Positions 49,637-59,497 are shown, counted from the stretch's first letter. The stretch: DNA of 64,000 nucleotides from Streptomyces curacoi (GCF_001513975.1 NZ_KQ947987.1:368019-432018); one strand, 5' to 3'. A program made the numbers and translations. Notes: a model not told the origin generated them from the sequence alone.

Positions 49637-51087
49637 TCGGGCGGCTGCGGCGGACGTACGGCAGGCTCCGGCTGGGCACCCGGCTCGCGCTGGGGCTGGG
49701 CGCGCTGGCGCTGGTGGTGTTCGCCGTCGTCGGCACCGCCCTGACGACGTACATGCGGGACTACCTGTCGAACCAGCTCGACCAGCAGCTGGCGCAGGCG
49801 CAGATCGCCCAGTCCAAGAGCATCGCGGACTACGGCACGCTGTCCGGCAAGAAGTACTACAGCTGGTTCTACGCCGTGTACGACGTGTCGGACGGCACGG
49901 CCGAGCTGCGCAGGCCCGAGGATCCCGCCGACCTGCCGAAGGACGTCGACGACTTCACCGACCTGGCCCGGGCGCAGACCGTGGCGCACACGGAGATCCT
50001 GCGCACCGAGCACCTCAAGGAGGCGGGCCGGTACCGGCTGCGTGCCTGTGAGGTCGAGCCCGGTGTGGTGCTGGTCAGCGCGGCGCCCATGGAGGAGATC
50101 GAGGACACCGTCAGCCAGCTGATCACCATCCAGGTGGTCACCTTCGTGCTCGCGCTGCTGGCCCTCGTCGTGTTCGGGCGGGCGATGCTGCGGCGCGGCC
50201 TGCAACCGCTCAGCGACATGGCGCACACCGCCCGCGGCATCACCTCGCACGACCTGACGGACTCGGCCCGGCTGCCGGTGCGGCACGCCCGGCGCGGCGG
50301 CGGGCCCGAGGTCGAGGAGCTGCGCACCGCGTTCAACACCATGCTGGAGCACATCGACGACTCCCTCGCGGTCCGCGCGGAGGCGGAGCAACGTCTGCGC
50401 CGTTTCGTGGCGGACGCCTCGCACGAGCTCCGCACCCCACTGATGTCGGTGCGCGGCTATGCGGACCTGTTCCAGTACGCGGCCGCCAACGCCCCCGAGG
50501 AGCGGGACAGGCACCTGGCGCGGCTGCGCGCGGAGGCGGCCCGGATGGGCTTCCTGCTCGACGACCTGCTGCTGCTCGCCCGGCTGGACGCGGCGGAGGT
50601 GGAGACGCCGCTGCGCCCGCAGGAGGCGGACCTGGTGGAGCTGGTCGAGCAGGCGGCGGACGCGTTCCGGGTCACCCACGCCGACCACCCGCTGACGGTC
50701 GCTCCCGGCCCGGGCTCCCTGAAGCTGCGCCTGGACCCCCAGCGCATCCGTCAGGTCCTGGACAACCTGCTCACCAACGCGGCGATGCACACCCCGGCCG
50801 GTACGGAGGTGTCCGTGGCGGTGTCGGTGACGGACGGCGCGGCACAGGTCCGGATCGCCGACGCCGGCCCCGGCATCCCGCCCGCCGACCGGGAACGGGT
50901 CTTCGACCGCTTCTACCGGGTCGACAAGGCCCGCAGCCGCGACCGCGGCGGCAGCGGCCTGGGGCTGGCGGTGGCGCAGTCACTGGTCCGGGCGCACGGC
51001 GGCCGGATCGACCTGAGCAGCGAGCCGGGGGCGACGGTGTTCACGGTGACGGTCCCGGCGGCGGTGGCAGGTCTTACGGACCCGTGA
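49633..51087 (+). CDS. Sensor histidine kinase
   Basis: A 484-residue membrane kinase. Helix 1 (about 15-38) and helix 2 (about 160-182) flank an extracytoplasmic sensor of about 120 residues. HAMP follows, then HisKA with SHELRTPLMSVRGY (phospho-His), then HATPase with NLLTNAAMHTPAG, DAGPGIPPADRERVFDRF and GSGLGLAVAQSLV. The GTG start overlaps the regulator stop. The pair is probably the sensor for the neighbouring redox operon (inference). Confidence 0.92.
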   Translation: MIGRLRRTYGRLRLGTRLALGLGALALVVFAVVGTALTTYMRDYLSNQLDQQLAQAQIAQSKSIADYGTLSGKKYYSWFYAVYDVSDGTAELRRPEDPADLPKDVDDFTDLARAQTVAHTEILRTEHLKEAGRYRLRACEVEPGVVLVSAAPMEEIEDTVSQLITIQVVTFVLALLALVVFGRAMLRRGLQPLSDMAHTARGITSHDLTDSARLPVRHARRGGGPEVEELRTAFNTMLEHIDDSLAVRAEAEQRLRRFVADASHELRTPLMSVRGYADLFQYAAANAPEERDRHLARLRAEAARMGFLLDDLLLLARLDAAEVETPLRPQEADLVELVEQAADAFRVTHADHPLTVAPGPGSLKLRLDPQRIRQVLDNLLTNAAMHTPAGTEVSVAVSVTDGAAQVRIADAGPGIPPADRERVFDRFYRVDKARSRDRGGSGLGLAVAQSLVRAHGGRIDLSSEPGATVFTVTVPAAVAGLTDP

Positions 51088-51140
51088 CGTCAGGGGCGTG
51101 GGGCGGTCGCACCCGCGGGTCGCCGCCCTACGTTGAGCCC

Positions 51141-52151
51141 ATGCGCGTATTGGTCACCGGCGGTGCCGGATTCATCGGGTCCCAGGTCGTCGAGGCGCTC
51201 GCCGCGCACGGCCACGACCCCGTCGTGTACGACGTCCGTACCGACCCCGAAGCGGACGTGCGCAACCCCTACGCCGTCAGCCGCGCCCTGGCCGGCGTCG
51301 ACGCCGTCTGCCACCAGGCCGCGATGGTCGGCCTCGGCGCCGGGTTCTCCGACGCGGCGGAGTACGTCTCCCGCAACGACCTCGGTACGGCCGTGCTGCT
51401 CACCGCCATGGCCGACGCGGGCGTACGGCGGCTGGTGCTCGCCGGGTCGATGGTGGTGTACGGGGAGGGGCGGTACGAGTGCGAGCGGCACGGCGTGGTG
51501 CGGCCGGGCCCGCGTGCCGTCGCCGCCCTCGAAGCCGGCCGTTTCGAGCCGCCGTGCCCGGTGTGCGGCGCCGACCTGTCGCCCGGGCTGGTCGGGGAGG
51601 ACGCCCCCGTCGATCCGCGCAACGTGTACGCGACGACCAAACTCGCCCAGGAGCATCTGGCGGCCGCGTGGGCGCGCGCGACGGGCGGCACGGCGGTGTC
51701 GCTGCGGTACCACAACGTCTACGGCCCCGGCATGCCCCGTGACACCCCCTACGCCGGGGTCGCCTCCTACTTCCGCTCGGCCCTCGCACGCGGCGCGGCG
51801 CCGCGGGTCTTCGAGGACGGCGGCCAGCGGCGGGACTTCGTCCATGTACGGGACGTGGCCGCCGCCAACGTGACCGCGCTGGAGGCGGGTCCGGCGGCCC
51901 TCGCGGAGGGTGCGCTCACCACGTACAACACCGGCAGCGGCGACCCGCGCACCGTCGGCGAGATGGCGCGCACGCTCGCGGCGGCGTACGGCGGGCCCGA
52001 GCCGGTGGTGACCGGGGAGTACCGGCTGGGCGACGTACGGCACATCACGGCGGACTCCTCCCGGCTGCGGGCGGAGTTGGGGTGGAAGCCCGGGACGGGC
52101 TTCGCGGAGGGGATGCGGGAGTTCGCCGAAGCGGGCATGCGGGGGGCGTAG
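51141..52151 (+). CDS. NAD-dependent nucleotide-sugar epimerase/dehydratase
   Basis: A 336-residue extended SDR enzyme. The Rossmann motif is VTGGAGFIGSQVVE, the active site YATTKLA with an upstream Ser in LAGSMVVYGEG, and YHNVYGPGMP is typical of epimerases. An insertion with CPVCGADLSP may bind zinc. It would change an NDP-sugar for envelope or glycoside synthesis. ATG 51141 is chosen where the family begins; the frame opens 57 bp earlier. Its 3' end forms part of a 180-bp tandem repeat. Confidence 0.85.
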   Translation: MRVLVTGGAGFIGSQVVEALAAHGHDPVVYDVRTDPEADVRNPYAVSRALAGVDAVCHQAAMVGLGAGFSDAAEYVSRNDLGTAVLLTAMADAGVRRLVLAGSMVVYGEGRYECERHGVVRPGPRAVAALEAGRFEPPCPVCGADLSPGLVGEDAPVDPRNVYATTKLAQEHLAAAWARATGGTAVSLRYHNVYGPGMPRDTPYAGVASYFRSALARGAAPRVFEDGGQRRDFVHVRDVAAANVTALEAGPAALAEGALTTYNTGSGDPRTVGEMARTLAAAYGGPEPVVTGEYRLGDVRHITADSSRLRAELGWKPGTGFAEGMREFAEAGMRGA

Positions 52152-52610
52152 CCCGCCTGGAGCCGGTGGTGCTGCCTGCCTTCAGGGAGCGGCGGTGGGC
52201 AGTACCACCTCGAAGCGGCAGCCGCCGGGGACGTTGCGTACGGAGGCCCGGCTCCGGTGGGGGTGTCCGGGCCTGTGAACCGTGGAGGGATGCGGGAGTT
52301 CTACGCAGCCGGCGCGCGGGAGGGGGCGTGGCCCGCCTGGGACCGGTGGTGCTGCCTGCCTTCAGGGAGCGGCGGTGGGCAGCACCACCTCGAAGCGGCA
52401 GCCGCCGGGGACGTTGCGTACGGAGGCCCGGCTCCGGTGGGGGCGTCCGGGCCTGTGAACCGTGGAGGGATGCGGGAGTTCTGCGCAGCCGGCGCGCGGG
52501 AGGGGGCGTGGCCCGCCTGGGACCGGTGGTGCTGCCTGCCTTCAGGGAGCGGCGGTGGGCAGTACCACCTCGAAGCGGCAGCCGCCGGGGACGTTGCGTA
52601 CGGAGGCCCG
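52110..52610. repeat. 180-bp tandem repeat, about 2.6 copies, at convergent gene ends
   Basis: Blocks starting at 52151, 52331 and 52511 are nearly identical with an exact 180-bp period. Each carries a worn copy of the epimerase 3' end and a copy of the last about 20 codons of the opposite-strand kinase gene (for example CTGCCTTCAGGGAGCGGCGG at 52176, 52356 and 52536). The real epimerase stop is in the first copy; the real kinase end is in the last, which leaves the repeat at 52611. The 390 bp between the genes is therefore made entirely of duplicated gene ends. Confidence 0.9.
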
Positions 52611-53654
52611 TCCGTCGTGGGCCTCCACGATGCCCCGCACGATGGCGAGGCCGAGCCCGGCGCCGGCGGGCGGGGTCCGGGCGTGTGAGCCGCGCCAGCC
52701 GGTGTCGAAGACGCGCGGCAGGTCTTCCTCGGGGATGCCGCCGCAGCCGTCCGTGACGGACAGGACGACGCCCTCGGGCGAGCGCTCGGCGGCGATGGCG
52801 ACGGTGCCGTCGGCCGGTGTCCGGCGGATCGCGTTCACCAGCAGATTGCCCAGCACCCGGCTCATCTCCTTGCCGTCCACCTCCACCGGCACCGGTACGA
52901 CGCGCTCGCCGACCAGCCGTACGCCGCGCTCGCGCGCCAGCGGGTCGGCGCCCGCGAGCGCGTCGCCGACGAGGTCGTACAGGGAGATACGGCTCGGGCT
53001 CAGCGCCAGCGTCCCGGCGTGGATGCGGGACAGTTCGAAGAGGTCGCCCACCATGCCGTTGAGGCGCTCGACCTCCATCCGGATCTGCCTGAGGTAGCGG
53101 TCGGGGTCGGCCGCCACCCCGTCCTCCAGGGCCTCCGCCATCGCGCGCAGGCCGGCCAGCGGGGTGCGCAGGTCGTGGGAGATCCAGGCGACGAGCTCCC
53201 GCCGGGAGGACTCCAGGGCGCGTTCCCGCTGCCGGGACTCGGCGAGCTTTGCGCTGGTGGCCTCCAACTCCCGGCTCAGCGCGGCGAGTTCGGCGGTGGC
53301 GGGCCCGTCGGGCGAGGTGAAGTCGCCGCCGTCGCCGAAGGAGCGGGCGGCGAGGGCGAGGGCGTGGCTGCGGGCGGCGACCCAGCGGCCGAGCAGCAGG
53401 GCGGTGGCCAGGGAGACCACGGCGGCCATGGCGACGACGGTCGTGACGACGGTCAGGTCGTGCCCGGACAGGAACATCGCCTGAGCGACGGCGAGGGTGC
53501 CCGCGAGCATGGCGGTGATGCCGACGCCCGCGACCACGGCGAGGTGCGCGATCAGCGAGCGGCGCCGGATCAGCAGCAGCACGCACGCGCCGAGGACTCC
53601 CGCCGCGGCGGCGCCGAGGAAGGCGAAGAGGGCGATGAGGAGGGTGTCGCGCAC
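52542..53654 (-). CDS. Sensor histidine kinase
   Basis: A 370-residue membrane kinase with two or three N-terminal helices (LLIALFAFLGAAAAGVLGAC; LTVVTTVVAMAAVVSLATALLL) and almost no outside loop. HisKA has SHDLRTPLAGLRAMAEAL; the HATPase has GNLLVNAIRRTPADG, TDGCGGIPEEDLPRVF and GAGLGLAIVRGIVE. GTG 53654 follows GGAGGTGTAACC and the regulator stop closely. Its last codons are also present in two extra copies downstream. It forms a pair with the next gene. Confidence 0.9.
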   Translation of the reverse strand: MRDTLLIALFAFLGAAAAGVLGACVLLLIRRRSLIAHLAVVAGVGITAMLAGTLAVAQAMFLSGHDLTVVTTVVAMAAVVSLATALLLGRWVAARSHALALAARSFGDGGDFTSPDGPATAELAALSRELEATSAKLAESRQRERALESSRRELVAWISHDLRTPLAGLRAMAEALEDGVAADPDRYLRQIRMEVERLNGMVGDLFELSRIHAGTLALSPSRISLYDLVGDALAGADPLARERGVRLVGERVVPVPVEVDGKEMSRVLGNLLVNAIRRTPADGTVAIAAERSPEGVVLSVTDGCGGIPEEDLPRVFDTGWRGSHARTPPAGAGLGLAIVRGIVEAHDGRASVRNVPGGCRFEVVLPTAAP

Positions 53655-53656
53655 GG

Positions 53657-54385
<729 letters not shown>

Positions 54386-54497
54386 GCCGCCAGCGTCGCA
54401 CTCCGCGCGCGCGTGCGCCGCCGTCGGCGCCCGACGTCCCTGTTTCGTAAGGAGCCGTAGTCCGTTATGCCCTTTTCATGCTCGTAGGGTGAAAGCC

Positions 54498-55262
54498 GTG
54501 ACGACCCCTTCGGCAACACCAAGAGAACCCGGAGCGGCGTCCGTGGACGTCGTACTGCCCTGCCTCGACGAAGCCGACGCGCTGCCCTGGGTCCTGGAAC
54601 GCATTCCGCCCGGCTGGCGCGCGCTCGTCGTGGACAACGGCTCCACGGACGGCTCGGCCCGCATCGCCCACGCGCTCGGGGCGACCGTCGTGCACGAGGA
54701 GCGGCGCGGATTCGGCGCCGCCTGTCACGCGGGGCTGACCGCAGCCACGGCCGACATCGTCTGCTTCTGCGACTGTGACGCCTCGCTCGACCCCGGCGAC
54801 CTGGTGCCCTTCGTCCGGCGGATCGCGGCGGACGAAGCCGACCTGGTCCTCGGCCGACGGCGCCCGCAGACGCGCGGGGCCTGGCCCCCGCACGCCCGTG
54901 CCGGCAACCTCGCCCTCACCCGGCTCCTCCGCCGCCGCACCGGCCTGCGCCTGCGCGACCTGGGGCCCCTGCGTGCCGCCCGCCGGGACGAACTGCTCGC
55001 CCTCGCCCTGACGGACCGCCGCAGCGGCTATCCCCTCCAGATGGTCGTCCGGGCCGCCGACGCCGGTTGGCGGATCACCGAGTACGACGTGCCGTACCGC
55101 CCGCGCACGGGTGCGTCGAAGGTGACGGGAACCTGGCGGGGGACGTGGCAGGCGGTACGGGACATGAGCCGCGTGCTGGCGGAAGACGGCGGCACGTCCG
55201 GGCCGGTCACGCGCGAAGAGCCCGCTGATCGTCTCCACGTGCGGAAGGGGACCCGTCCGTGA
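54498..55262 (+). CDS. Family 2 glycosyltransferase
   Basis: A 254-residue GT-A enzyme. DVVLPCLDEADALPWVLE, LVVDNGSTDGSARIA and the DxD-like CFCDCDASLDPGDL are present. The C-terminus lacks membrane helices, as in dolichol/polyprenyl-phosphate mannosyltransferase-like and DPG-synthase-like forms. GTG 54498 is used; GTG 54489 is a near alternative. It overlaps the next frame by 4 bp. The last codons (HVRKGTRP) recur at 55490-55522 in a duplicated block. Confidence 0.82.
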   Translation: MTTPSATPREPGAASVDVVLPCLDEADALPWVLERIPPGWRALVVDNGSTDGSARIAHALGATVVHEERRGFGAACHAGLTAATADIVCFCDCDASLDPGDLVPFVRRIAADEADLVLGRRRPQTRGAWPPHARAGNLALTRLLRRRTGLRLRDLGPLRAARRDELLALALTDRRSGYPLQMVVRAADAGWRITEYDVPYRPRTGASKVTGTWRGTWQAVRDMSRVLAEDGGTSGPVTREEPADRLHVRKGTRP

Positions 55263-55522
55263 CCGCGCTTCTCGTCATCGCCGAGCAGGCCCGGCCGGGG
55301 TGGGTGAAGACCGGGTGGGCGGCGCCCTTCACGCCGGAGGGGGCGGCCCTCGTGGACATGCCGGGGGCCGTGGTGCGGACGCCCGCGCGGTGTGGGGTGT
55401 CGGCGCAGGACGGTGGCGTTGCCGGGGCCGGTGGCGGGCCGGTCGCGCGCGTGGCGTCCGAGCCCGGGCCCGAATCCGGGCCAGCTGATCATCTCCACGT
55501 GCGGAAGGGGACCCGTCCGTGA
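55259..55522 (+). pseudogene. Degenerate duplicate of the DUF2064 gene 5' end
   Basis: An 87-codon frame whose first part (TALLVIAEQARPGWVKTGWA) is a worn copy of the next gene's start (TTLLVIAKEPRPGRVKTRLT), and whose end (ADHLHVRKGTRP) copies the end of the glycosyltransferase. The catalytic part of the family is missing. It arose by an about 260-bp tandem duplication of the gene junction. It keeps both GTGA overlaps, so it may still be translated, but I infer no enzyme function. Confidence 0.75.
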
Positions 55523-56130
55523 CCACGCTTCTCGTCATCGCCAAGGAGCCTCGGCCGGGGCGGGTGAAGACCAGGCTGACGCCGCCCTTCACGCCCGAGC
55601 AGGCGGCCGTGCTCGCGGAGGCGGCCCTCGCGGACACGCTGGACGCCGTCGCGCGGACGCCCGCGCGGCGTCGGGTGCTGGTGCTGGACGGGGCGCCGGG
55701 CCCCTGGCTGCCGCCCGGCTTCGAGGTCGTACCGCAGTGCGCGGGCGGTCTCGACGAGCGGCTGGCCGAGGCCTTCGCGGGCTGTGACGGCCCGGCCCTG
55801 CTGGTCGGCATGGACACCCCGCAGGTGACGCCGGAGCTGCTGACCGTGGACTGGGCCGACTGCGACGCGTACTTCGGCCCGGCCGAGGACGGCGGCTTCT
55901 GGGCACTGGGCCTCGCCGAACCGGATCCGGCGCGGTTGCGCGGCGTACCGATGTCGACGCCGCACACCGGGGCCGTCCAGCGGGCGCGGCTCGGCGGCCT
56001 GAGGGTGCGTGACCTGCCGCTCCTGCGGGACGTCGACACGGCGTACGACGCCGACCTGGTCGCAGAGGCGGCACCGGGCGGACACTTCGCGGCGGCGCTG
56101 GCGTGCCTCTCCCCGGCGGTGGAGCGATGA
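55519..56130 (+). CDS. DUF2064 / TIGR04282-type glycosyltransferase-like protein
   Basis: A 203-residue protein. KEPRPGRVKTRLTPPFT is the nucleotide-binding start, ALLVGMDTPQVTPELL the metal-binding motif (GxDxP), and GPAEDGGFWALGL the DGGY/F-type motif of the family. It is related to nucleotidyl- and glycosyltransferases of the MobA-like fold. GTG overlaps the previous degenerate frame; the next gene starts in its stop. With the GT2 and the methyltransferase it forms a small-molecule or envelope glycoside operon of unknown product. Confidence 0.82.
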   Translation: MTTLLVIAKEPRPGRVKTRLTPPFTPEQAAVLAEAALADTLDAVARTPARRRVLVLDGAPGPWLPPGFEVVPQCAGGLDERLAEAFAGCDGPALLVGMDTPQVTPELLTVDWADCDAYFGPAEDGGFWALGLAEPDPARLRGVPMSTPHTGAVQRARLGGLRVRDLPLLRDVDTAYDADLVAEAAPGGHFAAALACLSPAVER

Positions 56131-56987
56131 GCACCGCGAGCATTCCCGTGCAGACCGGGAGAGGGCGCGCGGCCGAGGACCGCCCCTGGTCCGCCGACCC
56201 CTATGCGCACGCCCTGAGCAACGGCCGGGGCCCCCTCTTCCTGCGCCGCACGGACGGCTGGCTGCTGCCGTTGGACGTGGAGCGCTGGTGCGCGGACGCC
56301 GACGCGGCGGATCTGGAGGTGCTGCGGCGCTGTGAGGGCGCGGTGCTGGATGTCGGGTGCGGGCCCGGGAGGCTGGTGGCGGCGTTGGGCCGGCAGGGGC
56401 GGCGGGTGCTCGGTATCGACGTCAGCGAGGCCGCCGTCGCGCGCACCGTACGGCGCCTGGGCTCTTCCCCGCCCGCGGCGGGCCGGGAGGCCGGGGACGG
56501 CCCGGTGCTGCTCCGCTCCGTCTTCGAGCCGCTTCCCGACGAAGGGCGCTGGGGCACCGCCCTGCTCTTCGACGGCAACATCGGCATCGGCGGCGACCCG
56601 CGGGCCCTGCTCGACCGCATGGCCCAACTCCTCTCCCCGCACGGGCTGTTGATCGCCGAGACCGTGCCGGACCTGGACCTGGACGAGCGGGTCCAGGTCC
56701 AGGTCACCGACGCCCGGGGCGCCCTTGGCCACCCCTTCCGCTGGGCCCGGCTGGGTACCCCCGCCCTGCTGCGGCACGCGGAGCGCGCCGGCTGGTGCGC
56801 CGTCGACGAGTGGGCGGTCGGCGGCCGTTCCTTCGTCGCGTTACGCCGCCGGGACCTGACGGGGCATGCCCGGCGGTTCGAGTCCCCGCGACACGGCACG
56901 TCTAGACTCGACCCGCAACGGCCTGTGCGACCGGCCGGAACGGAACGGGCAGTTTCCGCCAACCCCGAAGGACATTCGGCGTTTTGA
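56127..56987 (+). CDS. Class I SAM-dependent methyltransferase
   Basis: A 286-residue methyltransferase. The SAM-binding motif is VLDVGCGPGRLVAALG, then GIDVSEAAVARTVRRL, and LLFDGNIGIGGDPRALL and GLLIAETVPDLDLDERVQ follow. The C-terminal about 35 residues are Arg/Pro-rich and look unstructured. ATG overlaps the DUF2064 stop. The 3' end overlaps the TTG start of the ABC ATPase gene by 4 bp. Confidence 0.82.
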   Translation: MSTASIPVQTGRGRAAEDRPWSADPYAHALSNGRGPLFLRRTDGWLLPLDVERWCADADAADLEVLRRCEGAVLDVGCGPGRLVAALGRQGRRVLGIDVSEAAVARTVRRLGSSPPAAGREAGDGPVLLRSVFEPLPDEGRWGTALLFDGNIGIGGDPRALLDRMAQLLSPHGLLIAETVPDLDLDERVQVQVTDARGALGHPFRWARLGTPALLRHAERAGWCAVDEWAVGGRSFVALRRRDLTGHARRFESPRHGTSRLDPQRPVRPAGTERAVSANPEGHSAF

Positions 56988-58123
56988 TACGGATAGATTC
57001 AGTCACCAAGCGATACCCGGACGGCACGGTGGCGGTCGACCGGCTCTCGTTGGAGATACCCGACCGCTCGATCACCGTTCTCGTGGGGCCCTCGGGGTGC
57101 GGCAAGACGACCACGCTGCGGATGATCAACCGGATGGTCGAGCCCAGCGAGGGCACCATCCTCCTCGACGGCGCGGACATCCAGCAGCAGCCCGTCAACA
57201 CCCTGCGCCGGTCCATGGGTTACGTCATCCAGAACGCCGGTCTCTTCCAGCACCGCACGATCCTCGACAACATCGCCACCGTGCCCCGCCTGCTCGGCTG
57301 GGGCAAGGAGAAGTCCCGGGCGCGGGCACGGGAGTTGATGGAGCGGGTCGGGCTCGACGGCTCGCTCGCCAAGCGGTACCCGTACCAGCTCTCCGGCGGC
57401 CAGCAGCAGCGCGTCGGCGTGGCGCGGGCGCTCGCGGCGGATCCGCCGGTGCTGCTGATGGACGAGCCGTTCTCGGCCGTCGACCCCGTCGTGCGCAAGG
57501 GACTGCAGGACGAACTCCTCAGGATCCAGGACGAGTTGGGCAAGACGATCGTCTTCGTCACCCACGACATCGACGAGGCCGTCAAACTCGGCACCATGGT
57601 CGCCGTGATGCGCACCGGCGGCCACCTCGCCCAGTTCGCCCCGCCCGCCGAGCTGCTGTCCCACCCCGCCGACGCGTTCGTGGAGGACTTCCTCGGCGCC
57701 GACCGCGGCATCCGGCGGCTGTCCTTCTTCCCCTCCGCGGGCCTGCGGCTGCAGACCGCCCCGATCGTCGCCGTGGACGCCACCGCCGAGCAGATCGCCG
57801 CCCACGACACGGCGGACGCCCCCTATCTGCTGGTCACCGACCCGAACGGCAGGCCCCTCGGCTGGAGCGAGCCGCGGGACCTCACCGCCGGGCAGATCGA
57901 GACCGGGCGACTGCTGCCGTACGGGCGCCCGTTCATGGCCGGCACCGACTCGCTGCGGGCCGCCCTCGACTGCGCCGTGCTCTCGCCCACCGGGTGGGCC
58001 GTCGCCGTGGACGCCGAGGGCCGGGCCACCGGGGTCGTCTCGCAGCAGGCCATCGGCGAGGCGATCCGCGGCGCGCACGCGGAGCGACGTACGGACGACA
58101 CGGCCCAGAAGGTCGCGCCGTGA
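56984..58123 (+). CDS. Betaine/osmoprotectant-type ABC ATPase with CBS domains (OpuCA/ProV type)
   Basis: A 379-residue ATPase. Walker A is GPSGCGKTTT, the signature LSGGQQQR, Walker B VLLMDEPFSAVDP, and the switch VTHDID. Two C-terminal CBS repeats (about 250-370) are typical for osmotic or ionic-strength sensing in this family. The start is TTG 56984 with AAGGA upstream; no ATG or GTG fits. The sequence is coupled to two permeases, but no binding-protein gene follows. Confidence 0.88.
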   Translation: MIRIDSVTKRYPDGTVAVDRLSLEIPDRSITVLVGPSGCGKTTTLRMINRMVEPSEGTILLDGADIQQQPVNTLRRSMGYVIQNAGLFQHRTILDNIATVPRLLGWGKEKSRARARELMERVGLDGSLAKRYPYQLSGGQQQRVGVARALAADPPVLLMDEPFSAVDPVVRKGLQDELLRIQDELGKTIVFVTHDIDEAVKLGTMVAVMRTGGHLAQFAPPAELLSHPADAFVEDFLGADRGIRRLSFFPSAGLRLQTAPIVAVDATAEQIAAHDTADAPYLLVTDPNGRPLGWSEPRDLTAGQIETGRLLPYGRPFMAGTDSLRAALDCAVLSPTGWAVAVDAEGRATGVVSQQAIGEAIRGAHAERRTDDTAQKVAP

Positions 58124-58806
58124 CCGAACTCTTCGACATGCCCAGCGACCTCCAGCACAGCTACCTCGGCCTGGTCGCACTGCACCTGCGCGAGGCGCTG
58201 ATCCCGGTCCTGGCCGGGCTGCTCGTCGCACTGCCCGTCGCCCAGCTGTGCGTGCGGGTGCGCTGGCTGTACCCGCCCCTGCTGTGGGTGACGACCGTGC
58301 TGTACGCCATTCCCTCGCTCGCCTTCTTCGTCGTCCTCATCGACTACACCGGCCTGAGCGAGACCACGGTGATGATCCCGCTGGCCGTCTACAGCCTGGT
58401 GGTGCTGGTCCCGGCGATCGTCGACGGTGTGCGGTCGGTGCCGCAGGAGACGCTGGCCGCCGCCACCGCCATGGGGTTCGGGCCGCTGCGGCGCTATGTC
58501 CAGGTGCAGTTGCCGATCGCGGCGCCCGCGATCATCGCCGGGCTGCGGGTGGCGTCCGTGTCGAGCATCTCCCTCGTCAGCGTCGGCATGCTGATCGGCA
58601 ACGAGGGAGCCCTCGGCAACCTCCTCAACAGCGGCCTGAGCTACAACCAGCCACGCCTGGTGTGGCTCTCCGTGGTGGGCACGGCCGTCCTCGCCGTGCT
58701 CGTCGACGCCCTGCTGGTCGTCCTCCGTCTGCTGGTGACCCCCTGGATGCCGCGCGGCAACCGGAAGAACACGCGCACGCGCGCGGTGAAGGAGGCCGCG
58801 CGGTGA
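58120..58806 (+). CDS. Osmoprotectant ABC permease
   Basis: A 228-residue permease with about five or six helices. ALYAIPSLAFFV-like helix 3, and the EAA-type loop TAMGFGPLRRYVQVQLPIA are present, as in OpuCB/OpuCD. GTG overlaps the ATPase stop by 4 bp. It pairs with the following permease. Confidence 0.88.
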   Translation: MTELFDMPSDLQHSYLGLVALHLREALIPVLAGLLVALPVAQLCVRVRWLYPPLLWVTTVLYAIPSLAFFVVLIDYTGLSETTVMIPLAVYSLVVLVPAIVDGVRSVPQETLAAATAMGFGPLRRYVQVQLPIAAPAIIAGLRVASVSSISLVSVGMLIGNEGALGNLLNSGLSYNQPRLVWLSVVGTAVLAVLVDALLVVLRLLVTPWMPRGNRKNTRTRAVKEAAR

Positions 58807-59471
58807 ACGTACTGAACTACATCGGCGCCTTCTTCGACGACAGCGCCCACTGGCAGGGCTACGACGGCATCCCGACACGCTTCGCCGAACACCTCCAGTA
58901 CACGCTGACGGCCCTCGGTATCGCCGCCGCCGTCGGACTGCCCATCGGCCTGCTCACGGGTCACACCGGGCGCGGCGGCAACGCCCTCGCGATGATCGCC
59001 ACCGCCGCCCGGGCGCTGCCCAGCTTCGGTCTGATGGTGCTGCTGTTCATCCTGCTCGGCCTGGGCATGACCCCCGTGATGGTCCCTCTGGTGGTGCTCG
59101 CGATCCCGCCCATCCTGGTCACCACCTACGAGGCGATGCGCTCCGTCGACCCCGCGCCGGTGGACGCCGCTCGCGGTATGGGCATGGCCGAGACCCAGAT
59201 CCTGTTCCGGGTCGAACTGCCCATGGCCCTCCCGCTGATCCTCAGCGGCCTGCGCTCGGCGGCCATCCAGATCGTCTCGACGGCCACCATCGCCGCGTAC
59301 GTCAGCTTCGGCGGCCTCGGCCGCTACATCATCGACGGCCTCTACCAGCGCGACTACGAGAAGGTGGTGGGCGGCGCCACCCTCGTCGCCGGCCTGGCAC
59401 TGGCGACCCTGGCGGTGTTCTGGCTGCTGGGACGCCTCGCGGTGTCACCCGGGGTGCGCCGGCGGGTCTAG
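58803..59471 (+). CDS. Osmoprotectant ABC permease, second subunit
   Basis: A 222-residue permease. AARALPSFGLMVLLFILLG, VTTYEAMRSVDPAPVDAARG (EAA loop) and ISTATIAAYVSFGGLGRYI-like C-terminal helices match OpuCD. GTG overlaps the previous stop. Its TAG stop is the first bases of a perfect palindrome that ends the operon. No solute-binding gene follows. Confidence 0.88.
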   Translation: MNVLNYIGAFFDDSAHWQGYDGIPTRFAEHLQYTLTALGIAAAVGLPIGLLTGHTGRGGNALAMIATAARALPSFGLMVLLFILLGLGMTPVMVPLVVLAIPPILVTTYEAMRSVDPAPVDAARGMGMAETQILFRVELPMALPLILSGLRSAAIQIVSTATIAAYVSFGGLGRYIIDGLYQRDYEKVVGGATLVAGLALATLAVFWLLGRLAVSPGVRRRV

Positions 59472-59497
59472 GTGTGCTGTCCGGACAGCACACCTAG
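59468..59497 (+). terminator. Perfect 30-bp palindromic terminator
   Basis: CTAGGTGTGCTGTCC is followed directly by its exact reverse complement. The stem has 15 bp with no loop spacer. The stop codon of the permease lies in its left end, and a MITE-like element begins at its right-hand CTAG. Confidence 0.85.

Noticed and set aside
52151..52610. Possible CRISPR array or regulatory repeat array
   Set aside because: Repeats are directly adjacent, 180 bp long and consist of gene ends; there are no spacers.
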